7,797 bases of DNA from assembly GCA_023486985.1 (NCBI GenBank), contig JAMDEM010000005.1, positions 1 through 7,797 of the forward strand, written 5' to 3'. The position numbers and the translations under genes were made by a program. Shown here piece after piece: positions 1 to 6,783 of the stretch (positions are counted from its first letter, which is position 1; the number at the start of each line of letters is the position of its first letter). Under the pieces are notes generated by a model. That model did not search any database, had not been told where the DNA came from, and was given only the letters and a program-made list of their open reading frames with translations. Source of the DNA: Bacillota bacterium (GTDB lineage Bacteria; Vulcanimicrobiota; JAMDEM01).

Positions 1-1157
1 TAATGGTTATAGACTGCAACGAGATTATTGAAGAGGAGCTTTCTCATAAGACTGAAGATATCACTCAGTTTAAGAACCTTCCAAAGCCAAAGGAAATAAA
101 TTCAATCCTTAATCAATATGTAATCGGACAGGATAAGGCAAAAAAGATTCTTTCCGTTGCAGTCTATAACCATTACAAGAGAATAAATGCAGCTGATACA
201 AGGGGAACTGATGATGTGGAGCTTCAGAAAAGCAACATTCTCCTTGTGGGCCCCACGGGGTGCGGCAAAACTTACCTTGCCCAGACACTTGCAAAAATTC
301 TGAACGTGCCTCTGGCTCTTGCCGATGCCACTTCCCTTACCGAGGCAGGTTATGTAGGCGAAGATGTTGAGAATATTCTCCTCAAGCTCATTCAGGCTGC
401 GGACTATGACGTAAAACGAGCTCAAAAGGGAATCGTCTATATTGACGAAATAGACAAGATTGCAAAAAAAAGCGAAAATATTTCAATTACCAGAGACGTT
501 TCCGGAGAAGGAGTCCAGCAGGCTCTTTTAAAAATTCTTGAAGGCACCCTTGCCAATGTTCCCCCTCAGGGCGGCCGAAAGCACCCTCACCAGGAGTTTA
601 TTCAGATAGACACCACAAATATTCTTTTTATCTGCGGTGGAGCTTTTGACGGGCTGGAAAAGATTGTCGAACAAAGGGTTAACGAGCAGTCCCTGGGGTT
701 CAGGGCAAATATAGAAAGCAAAAGAAACAAAAAAATAGGAAAAATTCTTTCCCAGGTAATGCCGGAAGATCTGTTGAAATTCGGGCTTATTCCTGAATTT
801 GTCGGAAGGCTTCCCATAGTGGTTGCCCTCAACGCACTTGACGAGGAAGCCTTAAGGCGCATCCTGGTTGAACCCAAGAATGCCCTTGTCAAGCAGTACC
901 AAAAGACCTTCAATATGGATTCAGTGGAGCTTATCTTCACCAAGGAAGCTCTCTCTGAAATCGCCAAAGAGGCTCAGAATAGAAAGACAGGAGCCCGTGC
1001 TTTAAGAAGCATTATTGAAGAAGTAATGCTTAACATAATGTATGAGATTCCTTCAATGAGCAATGTAAGAAAATGCATTGTCACACCCGAAGTAATCGCA
1101 AAGAAGGAAGAGCCTAACTTGATATACATGGACGATATCAAGAAAGAAGCTTCCTGA
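1..1157 (+). CDS. clpX: ATP-dependent Clp protease ATP-binding subunit ClpX, 5'-truncated by window edge
   Basis: This is the AAA+ unfoldase that recognises tagged or native substrates, unfolds them with ATP and feeds them to the ClpP peptidase in the cytoplasm. Counting from the first in-window Met (base 3), I see Walker A GPTGCGKT (83-90), pore loop GYVG (116-119), Walker B IVYIDE (144-149), the RKH substrate-binding loop (192-194), a ClpP-docking loop of the IGF type written LGF (231-233), an arginine finger in EFVGR (265-269) and sensor 2 GAR (330-332). Full-length ClpX is usually just over 400 residues and begins with a four-cysteine zinc-binding domain. Here the protein opens at DCNEIIEEE, which in the family follows the last zinc cysteines, so the domain almost certainly lies upstream. 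The Met at base 3 is therefore probably internal; the reading frame is open to the left edge. The next gene starts 5 nt after the stop. The family is certain; only the true start is unseen. Confidence 0.97.
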   Translation, partial: MVIDCNEIIEEELSHKTEDITQFKNLPKPKEINSILNQYVIGQDKAKKILSVAVYNHYKRINAADTRGTDDVELQKSNILLVGPTGCGKTYLAQTLAKILNVPLALADATSLTEAGYVGEDVENILLKLIQAADYDVKRAQKGIVYIDEIDKIAKKSENISITRDVSGEGVQQALLKILEGTLANVPPQGGRKHPHQEFIQIDTTNILFICGGAFDGLEKIVEQRVNEQSLGFRANIESKRNKKIGKILSQVMPEDLLKFGLIPEFVGRLPIVVALNALDEEALRRILVEPKNALVKQYQKTFNMDSVELIFTKEALSEIAKEAQNRKTGARALRSIIEEVMLNIMYEIPSMSNVRKCIVTPEVIAKKEEPNLIYMDDIKKEAS

Positions 1158-1162
1158 CTTCA

Positions 1163-2887
1163 ATGAATCCCAGAGTTACGCAGGAAAAACTCATAATACT
1201 TGTGAGAGGGCTTATTATAGTTTTTCTTATCGTCATGCTCACATGGATGTCCAAAGACCTCAAGCTCTCGCTGGCGGTTCAAAAAAATCTTGAAATCCTT
1301 GTAATTGCCGCTATTTTTTATGCCCTTATCCCGATTTTATTTGTAGGCAAACTTTCGGAAGAGCCCTTCCATTATTTCTGCTGGTTTGTAGACCTTATTT
1401 TTGTAACTTTAATTTTTTTCTGGCTTGGTTCCAAACGACCGGAGTTTGCTTTCCTTTATTATCTACTGATTTTTTCCGGCGCAATAGGAAGAGCCAGAAT
1501 AACGGGAATTGGAAGCACTATCATGGTAGCAATTGTTTACGGGGTTGTGTCGTTTATTAATAAACCGGCATCCCTTACGGTGAGTTATCCCTTTTTAAAT
1601 ATGGGAGCCTTACTCATTATGGGATTTTTATTCAGTTACTCTTACCCCATTGTTCAGGAGATAGCAAGCGGCAATCTCATAACTGATGACCAAAAAGATG
1701 TCATGCTTGATGATGCTTTAAAAAAATCAAGGGAACAGGCTCTGCAAAGAGAAAAACGGGAAATTGACCTGGCTGACAAAACCAGAAAACTTACAACTTT
1801 GATGCAGCTTGCAAGATTCATGAACACTACCAGGCGCCTCGAGGAACTGCTTGAGTTGATTGTCAACAAAGCAAGAGAAGAAATGAATTCAGCCATGGGG
1901 TTTCTCCTCATGCTTCGTGAAGAGAAGGAGCTTGCTGTTGTCCATTCTCAGGGCATATCGGAGATAACTAAAAAAATTTTTAATTGCAAGGTGGGCGAAG
2001 GTGTCTTCGGGCTGGTGGCAAAAACAGGAAAACCAACCCGTATCTCGGAGAAGGACAACAATCCCCTTTTTGCTTCATTCGCGGGCGCTCTCGAAAAAAT
2101 AAGATCTATTTTATGCGTGCCCCTGATTGATCCGCAGGATAAGCAACCAATGGGTGTCCTTGGAGTAGCCAATATCCTTGTAGGCGATTCCTACGACCAG
2201 GACCATGAGAACTATCTTAATATTCTTGCAATTGACGCCGCCATTTCAATAAAGAATATAAGCCTTATCGCCGAGCTGGAAAAAGCTTATTACGAAGCAA
2301 TAACTGCCCTGGCACAGGCAATGGAAGCAAAAGACCCTTATACTTCGGGCCACATCGGCCGGGTAAGAACCTATGCAGTAAAACTTGCAGAGTCGTTTAG
2401 AATGCCTGCAGAAGATCAGGAAATCATTGCCAAAGCCGCTATTTTGCATGACGTGGGCAAGATTGGAACACCTGACAGAATTTTGTTAAAACCCGGACAG
2501 CTTAGTACGGAAGAAAGAGCTTACATGAATGAACATGTTAAAACCAGTGCGAATATACTTAGAAACATGAGTTCCCTGCCGCCCGAAACAATTGAGATGG
2601 TTCTCTGCCACCATGAAAGATATGACGGCACAGGTTATCCGCGCGGGCTTAAAGGCGACCAGATTCCACTGGGTGCCCAGATAATAGCAGTGGCGGATAC
2701 CTTTGATGCCATGACATCAGACAGGCCTTACCGTAAAGCTTTTGCTGCCGAAGAGGCTCTTGCTAAAATGAAGGATTCTTCCTGCACACAGTTTGACCCG
2801 AAAGTTCTCAACGCATTTCTTGCCCTCTTTGGAAAAGAAGTAGTTGAGAAACTAGAATTAAGATTAAATAAGGATTTAGGTAAATGA
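1163..2887 (+). CDS. Membrane-anchored GAF/HD-GYP domain protein, likely cyclic-di-GMP phosphodiesterase
   Basis: This 574-residue protein probably hydrolyses the second messenger cyclic-di-GMP at the inner face of the membrane. The N-terminus has about six hydrophobic segments (roughly 10-29, 44-62, 72-88, 95-110, 115-132 and 144-162). A charged helical, probably coiled-coil linker (about 180-215) follows, then a GAF-type sensor domain (about 212-370) and a C-terminal HD-GYP domain (about 375-565). Catalytic signatures are intact: HDVGKIG with H429 and D430, HHERYDGTGYP with G491-Y492-P493, and ADTFDAMTSDRPYR. There is no GGDEF domain. The ATG at 1163 is the first start after the clpX stop and keeps the whole first membrane segment. 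Its ribosome-binding site is weak (AGAAAGAAG about 12 nt upstream), so translation may depend on ribosomes finishing clpX. The end overlaps valS by 4 nt. The signal sensed by the membrane and GAF parts is unknown. Phosphodiesterase activity is inferred from the family; some HD-GYP proteins act on other cyclic dinucleotides. Confidence 0.92.
   Translation: MNPRVTQEKLIILVRGLIIVFLIVMLTWMSKDLKLSLAVQKNLEILVIAAIFYALIPILFVGKLSEEPFHYFCWFVDLIFVTLIFFWLGSKRPEFAFLYYLLIFSGAIGRARITGIGSTIMVAIVYGVVSFINKPASLTVSYPFLNMGALLIMGFLFSYSYPIVQEIASGNLITDDQKDVMLDDALKKSREQALQREKREIDLADKTRKLTTLMQLARFMNTTRRLEELLELIVNKAREEMNSAMGFLLMLREEKELAVVHSQGISEITKKIFNCKVGEGVFGLVAKTGKPTRISEKDNNPLFASFAGALEKIRSILCVPLIDPQDKQPMGVLGVANILVGDSYDQDHENYLNILAIDAAISIKNISLIAELEKAYYEAITALAQAMEAKDPYTSGHIGRVRTYAVKLAESFRMPAEDQEIIAKAAILHDVGKIGTPDRILLKPGQLSTEERAYMNEHVKTSANILRNMSSLPPETIEMVLCHHERYDGTGYPRGLKGDQIPLGAQIIAVADTFDAMTSDRPYRKAFAAEEALAKMKDSSCTQFDPKVLNAFLALFGKEVVEKLELRLNKDLGK
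2870..2880 (+). promoter_or_regulatory. valS ribosome-binding region and ATGA coupling junction
   Basis: AAGGA at 2870-2874 lies 9 nt before the valS ATG at 2884, inside the last codons of the HD-GYP gene. A second AGG at 2878-2880 is probably too close to be the main site. The upstream stop TGA (2885-2887) overlaps the valS ATG in an ATGA arrangement, which commonly couples translation of the two genes and supports 2884 as the start. Confidence 0.7.
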
Positions 2888-5538
2888 CAACAAAAGAACT
2901 TTCAAAAGTGTACCAGCCCGTATCTCGGAGAGCAAAATGGTATGACGAGTGGATGAGGGCAAATAATTTTACCGCTAAACCTGATCCCTCAAGAAAGCCA
3001 TTCTGCATCGTCATTCCTCCGCCGAATATAACAGGATCCCTTCACATGGGGCATGCTCTTGATAACACCATTCAGGATCTTTTAATCAGGTGGAAAAGAA
3101 TGGAGGGTTTTGCCAGCCTCTGGATACCCGGCACCGACCATGCAGGTATTGCAACCCAGACCGTGGTTGAGAAAGAGCTGCTGAAAGAAAAAAAGACCCG
3201 TCATGACCTGGGCAGGGATGAATTTGTCAGGAAAGTCTGGAAGTGGCGTGACGAATACGGAAGAACTATAGTCCAGCAGTTAAAAAGACTGGGTGCATCA
3301 GCCGACTGGTCCCGTGAAAGATTCACTCTTGATGAGCAGTGTTCAAAGTCGGTCAAGGAAGCCTTTATCAGGCTTTACCGGAAAGGCTGGATTTACAGGG
3401 GCAAATATATCATCAACTGGTGTCCCAGGTGCCTTACGGCTCTTTCCGATCTTGAGGTAGAGCATGAAGATATTGAGGGAAAGCTTTATTATGTAAAATA
3501 TCCTTTTGCAAAAGGAAGAGGCGGAATAACTATTGCCACAACCCGGCCTGAAACAATCCTTGCTGATACTGCCGTGGCAGTAAATCCGGATGATAACAGA
3601 TATAAAAAATATATTGGAAAAGAAGTTACTGTTCCTCTTGCCGGCAGAAAAGTTCCGGTAATTGCCGACCCTGAAGTTAAAACAGACTTCGGCACAGGAG
3701 CATTAAAGATTACGCCTGCTCATGATCCGGTTGATTTTGAAATAGGCAGAAGGCATAATCTTCCAGCAATATCTGTATTAGATTCCCGCGGCAAAATGAA
3801 TGAAGAAGCAGGACCATATGCCGGAATGGATCGTGATAAATGCCGGAAAGTCTTCACTGAAGATTTAAGAAAGGGCGGTTTTCTTATCAAGGAAGAAGAA
3901 TACCTCCATGCCGTGGGGCACTGCTACCGCTGTAACACTGTAATAGAGCCTTATCTTTCCGACCAGTGGTTTGTTAAGATGAAGGGTCTGGCAGAACCTG
4001 CAATTAAGGCAGTAAAAGATGAAAGAGTAAGATTTATTCCTGAAAGATATACCGGCACTTACCTTTACTGGATGGAAAACATCAGGGATTGGTGCATATC
4101 ACGCCAGCTCTGGTGGGGACACAGGATACCGGTATGGAATTGCGGCAACTGTAGTTTTGAAGATGCATATGTTGAAAATCCAGATAAATGTCCGAAGTGC
4201 GGAAGCCACCAGTTTATACAGGATTCGGATGTTCTGGATACTTGGTTCAGCTCGGCTCTCTGGCCATTCTCTACCATGGGCTGGCCTGATGATACGGAAG
4301 ATTTAAAATATTTTTATCCAACTTCAGTCCTTGTTACGGCAAGGGATATTATTTTCCTCTGGGTGGCACGCATGATAATGATGGGTCTTGAATTCATGAA
4401 GGACGTCCCCTTCAGAAAAGTTTACATTCACGCCACCATTCTTGACAAGGAAGGAAGGCGGATGAGCAAATCCAAGGGCACAGGAATTGACCCTCTTGAG
4501 CTTTTTAACAAATACGGAACTGATGCCACAAGATTTGCCCTTGCCTTCATGACTGCCCAGGGACAGGATATAAAATTTTCCGAAGAAAAGATGGAGATGG
4601 CAAGAAATTTTGCCAATAAGATATGGAATGCCTCACGCTTTGTCATGAGGAATATGGAATCTCTCCCTGCTGCAAAACCATGGAAAGAATACACTTTAAA
4701 TAATATTGACAGGTGGATATTAAGCGGGATTACTAAAACCATTGAAAAAGTCACAAAATCTCTGGAGGAGTATGATATTGCAAAGGCAACTTCCGCTCTT
4801 TATGACTTTTTCTGGGATGATTTCTGCGACTGGTATATAGAAATGGTGAAGCCGGTATTTTTCGGCGAGGACAATAAGGAAAAGGAAAAAATCCGAAAAA
4901 TCCTTCTGTTTGTCCTTGAAAACTTCTACAAACTGCTTCATCCGTTTATGCCTTTTATAACAGAAGAGCTGTGGCATAACCTTCCCGGAAAAAACAAAAA
5001 TCTTATTGTAGAAAGCTGGCCTCTGCCTGATGCAAGCCTGTTTGACGAAAAATCCGAGAATGAAGTTAACTTTATAAGAGACGTTATAAGAGGCATACGA
5101 AATTTGAGGAGTGAGATAAACATCCAGCCCCAGGCTGAGACAGAAGCAGAAATTTTTGCGGAAAACACGGTTTCAGTTAAAATTTTAAAAGAAGCTGAGA
5201 GCATAATAAAAAGTCTTGCCAGGATCAACCCTCTCTGGATAAAGGAATCGGCGGCGGATAAGCCGCGCCACGCTCTTACCTGCAGGGTTGGAGATACGGA
5301 AGTCTTTCTTCCTCTTATAGGCGAGAAACTTGTAAAGGAGCTTGAACGATTGAGGAAAGAAACCGTCAGGATAAACAGGGATATTGAGTCGCTGGGAAGC
5401 AAGCTTAAAGACGAAATGTTTATAACCAAAGCTCCTCCTGCAATTGTTGAGAAAGAAAAAGCACGATTTCAGGACTTGAAAGACTTAAAGGAAAAAATTG
5501 ACGAGCGCCTCAAAAGCCTTGAAGGGCAGGATTCATGA
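2884..5538 (+). CDS. valS: Valyl-tRNA synthetase (class I)
   Basis: This 884-residue cytoplasmic enzyme charges tRNA-Val with valine using ATP (EC 6.1.1.9). The length is normal for bacterial ValS. Near the N-terminus is PPNITGSLHMGHAL, with the class I HIGH signature as HMGH (54-57), followed by GTDHAGIATQ. The CP1 editing domain, which clears mischarged threonine, carries TTRPET (219-224) and the downstream PAHDPVDFEIG segment. Paired cysteines at 420/423 and 436/439 look like a zinc-binding knuckle; two further CxxC pairs lie in NWCPRC and GHCYRC. The second ATP-binding signature is RMSKS (526-530, the KMSKS motif). The ISRQLWWGHRIP and DVLDTWFSSALWPF segments are typical of ValS. An anticodon-binding helical domain follows, then a C-terminal coiled-coil arm (about 815-884). 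The gene is intact, overlaps the HD-GYP gene by 4 nt and ends 1 nt before the next likely start. Confidence 0.98.
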   Translation: MTTKELSKVYQPVSRRAKWYDEWMRANNFTAKPDPSRKPFCIVIPPPNITGSLHMGHALDNTIQDLLIRWKRMEGFASLWIPGTDHAGIATQTVVEKELLKEKKTRHDLGRDEFVRKVWKWRDEYGRTIVQQLKRLGASADWSRERFTLDEQCSKSVKEAFIRLYRKGWIYRGKYIINWCPRCLTALSDLEVEHEDIEGKLYYVKYPFAKGRGGITIATTRPETILADTAVAVNPDDNRYKKYIGKEVTVPLAGRKVPVIADPEVKTDFGTGALKITPAHDPVDFEIGRRHNLPAISVLDSRGKMNEEAGPYAGMDRDKCRKVFTEDLRKGGFLIKEEEYLHAVGHCYRCNTVIEPYLSDQWFVKMKGLAEPAIKAVKDERVRFIPERYTGTYLYWMENIRDWCISRQLWWGHRIPVWNCGNCSFEDAYVENPDKCPKCGSHQFIQDSDVLDTWFSSALWPFSTMGWPDDTEDLKYFYPTSVLVTARDIIFLWVARMIMMGLEFMKDVPFRKVYIHATILDKEGRRMSKSKGTGIDPLELFNKYGTDATRFALAFMTAQGQDIKFSEEKMEMARNFANKIWNASRFVMRNMESLPAAKPWKEYTLNNIDRWILSGITKTIEKVTKSLEEYDIAKATSALYDFFWDDFCDWYIEMVKPVFFGEDNKEKEKIRKILLFVLENFYKLLHPFMPFITEELWHNLPGKNKNLIVESWPLPDASLFDEKSENEVNFIRDVIRGIRNLRSEINIQPQAETEAEIFAENTVSVKILKEAESIIKSLARINPLWIKESAADKPRHALTCRVGDTEVFLPLIGEKLVKELERLRKETVRINRDIESLGSKLKDEMFITKAPPAIVEKEKARFQDLKDLKEKIDERLKSLEGQDS
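5522..5530 (+). promoter_or_regulatory. Ribosome-binding site deciding the TTG start of the TIM-barrel gene
   Basis: AAGGGCAGG inside the last valS codons contains a purine-rich Shine-Dalgarno-like run. It lies 9 nt before a TTG at 5540. No comparable site precedes the in-frame TTG at 5498. The in-frame ATG at 5582 would delete the first predicted beta strand of the barrel. This supports 5540 as the start, although a rare start codon keeps some doubt. Confidence 0.55.
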
Positions 5539-5539
5539 T

Positions 5540-6403
5540 TTGACGCAGTTAAAAAAAGGTAAATTTAAAATAGGCATAGGGATGATAGGAATATGGCTCA
5601 GGCATGATGCCACAGGCACCCTCCTTATGGAATTAAAGAGGGAGGGTGTTGATTTTCTAGAATTCTGGCTTGACGAAGAAGGCTGGGCAAGAAGAGAGCC
5701 CCGCATAATCATTGCAATTGAAACAGGACTTGATATAACTTTTCATTGCAACTACGCGGGAAACTACGATATTTCAAATTTCCAGGTTTCAGAGGAAAAC
5801 GAAACCTTTCAAAACTACCAGAAAATTCTGCCCAATGCAGGTAAAGTTGCAGAATTGAAAGGCTCACCGGCTCTTATTAACATCCACTGCGCTTCTGCTG
5901 AAACGGGAACCGGCCGGCAGGAGCTCTTTCAAAGAACGGTAAATTTTTTCCGATGGGCTTATGATTTTATTGAAAAAAGGAAACTTAAAGTAAATCTTGT
6001 GGCTGAACTCCTGCCTCATGACCCTGTAAAAGTAAAGATTGGAGACGGTATTCCAGAGCTTGTAAAGTTAAGGAAGGCAGTGGGCAGGGAAAAAATGGGA
6101 TTTTGCTGGGATATGGGGCACTACCGGGCAAACCAGAAAATTGGCTACCAAAGCAAGCTGACTCCTGGTTTCCTTGAAAATGTCCGCCATATTCATCTTC
6201 ATGACATGCGCATGGGCGTGGATCACTCTCCGCTTAACTACGGCGAAGTGCCGTACGATAAATATATTTCAAAGTTACAGGGAAAGAATATTACCATGGC
6301 TATGGAACTTGATTTTAATAATACATCTCTTTGCGGTGAACCTTTTTCCCTGCTTTTTTCAAGCCTTCAGAAAATGAAAATTCTTGCAGGAAAAAAACCT
6401 TGA
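5540..6403 (+). CDS. Sugar phosphate isomerase/epimerase-like TIM-barrel protein (AP endonuclease family 2 fold)
   Basis: With a TTG start the product is 287 residues. It looks like a single TIM barrel of the xylose-isomerase-like superfamily, whose members include sugar epimerases, inosose dehydratases, hydroxypyruvate isomerase and endonuclease IV. Barrel landmarks are the first strand FKIGIGMIGIWL, then INIHCAS (H116), NLVAELLP (E156), FCWDMGHYR (D191, H194), HIHLHDMR (217-224) and MAMELDF (E256). The Glu, Asp, His, Glu order and spacing resemble the metal site of ketose 3-epimerases. LNYGEVPYDKYISKL matches the segment often seen as GEGEIDF in relatives. No signal peptide or membrane segment is seen, so it is probably a cytoplasmic metalloenzyme. 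It starts one base after the valS stop, which suggests cotranslation. Its substrate cannot be read from the sequence, and a DNA-repair role is less likely because the overall pattern is nearer the sugar isomerases. A longer form from TTG 5498 would overlap valS by 41 nt and is less likely. Confidence 0.8.
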   Translation: MTQLKKGKFKIGIGMIGIWLRHDATGTLLMELKREGVDFLEFWLDEEGWARREPRIIIAIETGLDITFHCNYAGNYDISNFQVSEENETFQNYQKILPNAGKVAELKGSPALINIHCASAETGTGRQELFQRTVNFFRWAYDFIEKRKLKVNLVAELLPHDPVKVKIGDGIPELVKLRKAVGREKMGFCWDMGHYRANQKIGYQSKLTPGFLENVRHIHLHDMRMGVDHSPLNYGEVPYDKYISKLQGKNITMAMELDFNNTSLCGEPFSLLFSSLQKMKILAGKKP

Positions 6404-6494
6404 AACGGCGAAACAAAAGGAACGAGGGAACAAAAGGGTGGTAGTTTAAAAGCAGTAATTTTCGCACTAAGTCCGGCAATAAATGACTTTGAGG

Positions 6495-6642
6495 GACCTT
6501 GCTCTCTAACGCGGCTGTGCTTTAATGTCATTGCGAGGAGCGTAGCGACGAAGCAATCTAAAAAAACGAGATTGCCACGCTCCCGTTGGTCGCTCGCAAT
6601 GACAAAAAGGTTATAACACAGCTTCTCTAATGGGGTAAGGTC
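6495..6642. repeat. Composite imperfect inverted repeat, likely dispersed MITE- or REP-like element
   Basis: Nested blocks on the two sides are reverse complements of each other. From outside in they are GACCTT (6495-6500) with AAGGTC (6637-6642), GCTGTG (6514-6519) with CACAGC (6617-6622), TGTCATTGCGAG (6526-6537) with CTCGCAATGACA (6593-6604), and GCAATCT (6553-6559) with AGATTGC (6569-6575). The core 6526-6604 is the strongest part, with 12 bp perfect outer ends. Between the perfect blocks the arms have diverged. There is no reading frame inside, so any mobility would need a transposase from elsewhere. The core resembles small palindromic repeats with GTCATTGCGAG ends that I recall in multiple copies in other bacterial genomes; copy number here cannot be seen. 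Confidence 0.75.
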
Positions 6643-6665
6643 TTTTTATCGTTAAAATTAGGGTA

Positions 6666-6687
6666 GGGGCCGGGTTTATCCCGACCC
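6666..6687. repeat. GC-rich imperfect hairpin, possible dispersed repeat fragment
   Basis: CGGG (6671-6674) pairs with CCCG (6680-6683) across the loop TTTAT. After one C-A mismatch, GGG (6667-6669) pairs with CCC (6685-6687). The GTAGGGGC lead-in recalls a common dispersed repeat style, but only one copy is visible. No T-run follows, so an intrinsic terminator is unlikely. Confidence 0.4.
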
Positions 6688-6713
6688 GACACCCGACAAC
6701 GGCGGATTTGATG

Positions 6714-6745
6714 AATCCCCCAACCCCCTTTAGTAAAGGGGGATT
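6714..6745. repeat. C-run/G-run palindrome, dispersed-repeat style hairpin
   Basis: CCCCCTTTA (6724-6732) and TAAAGGGGG (6734-6742) are perfect 9-bp arms around a single G, which would open to a slightly larger loop. An alternative pairing joins AATCCCCC (6714-6721) with GGGGGATT (6738-6745), so two structures compete. It lies about 40 bp before the kdd start codon. On the plus strand ATTGCTTATTGG follows rather than a T-run, so it is not a typical intrinsic terminator, though a role in transcript stability or attenuation is possible. Confidence 0.65.
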
Positions 6746-6768
6746 GCTTATTGGAAATTTTTCAGGAT

Positions 6769-6776
6769 AGGAAGGA
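6769..6776 (+). promoter_or_regulatory. kdd ribosome-binding site
   Basis: AGGAAGGA sits 7 nt before the ATG at 6784, an ideal spacing. It is the strongest Shine-Dalgarno-like site in the window. It rules out the nearby out-of-frame ATG at 6776 as the start. Confidence 0.8.
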
Positions 6777-6783
6777 TGAGAAA

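Larger units (their letters stand above)
6404..6783. other. 380-bp intergenic spacer rich in palindromes, no gene found
   Basis: Nothing between the TIM-barrel gene and kdd looks coding. The left part (6404-6494) has only a short spaced repeat, AACAAAAGG at 6412-6420 and 6429-6437, and a weak AAGTC/GACTT pair (6469-6473 and 6485-6489). The middle and right parts hold the palindromic elements listed separately. I see no hairpin followed by a run of T on the plus strand, so the end of the upstream operon is not marked by a clear intrinsic terminator. No tRNA or riboswitch was recognised. Confidence 0.8.

Noticed and set aside
3..5. ATG at base 3 as the true ClpX start
   Set aside because: The family's zinc-binding domain should precede this point and the frame is open to the edge, so the codon is more likely internal.
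4938..5429. Minus-strand 163-residue open frame opposite valS
   Set aside because: It lies wholly inside the intact valS 3' region, is Ser/Leu/Phe-rich as expected of an antisense shadow, and matches no family I know.
5498..5539. Longer start (TTG 5498) for the TIM-barrel protein
   Set aside because: It would overlap valS by 41 nt, lacks a good ribosome-binding site and adds residues outside the barrel. TTG 5540 has a purine-rich site 9 nt upstream.
6526..6610. Intrinsic terminator for the upstream operon formed by the palindrome
   Set aside because: The hairpin is long and interrupted and is followed by AAAAAGG rather than a T-run on the plus strand. It also starts over 120 bp after the last stop.
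6586..6658. Possible promoters for kdd: TTGGTC 6586 with TATAAC 6612, and TAAAAT 6653
   Set aside because: The first pair is spaced 20 nt, too long, and overlaps the palindrome. The second has no recognisable -35 box at the proper distance.
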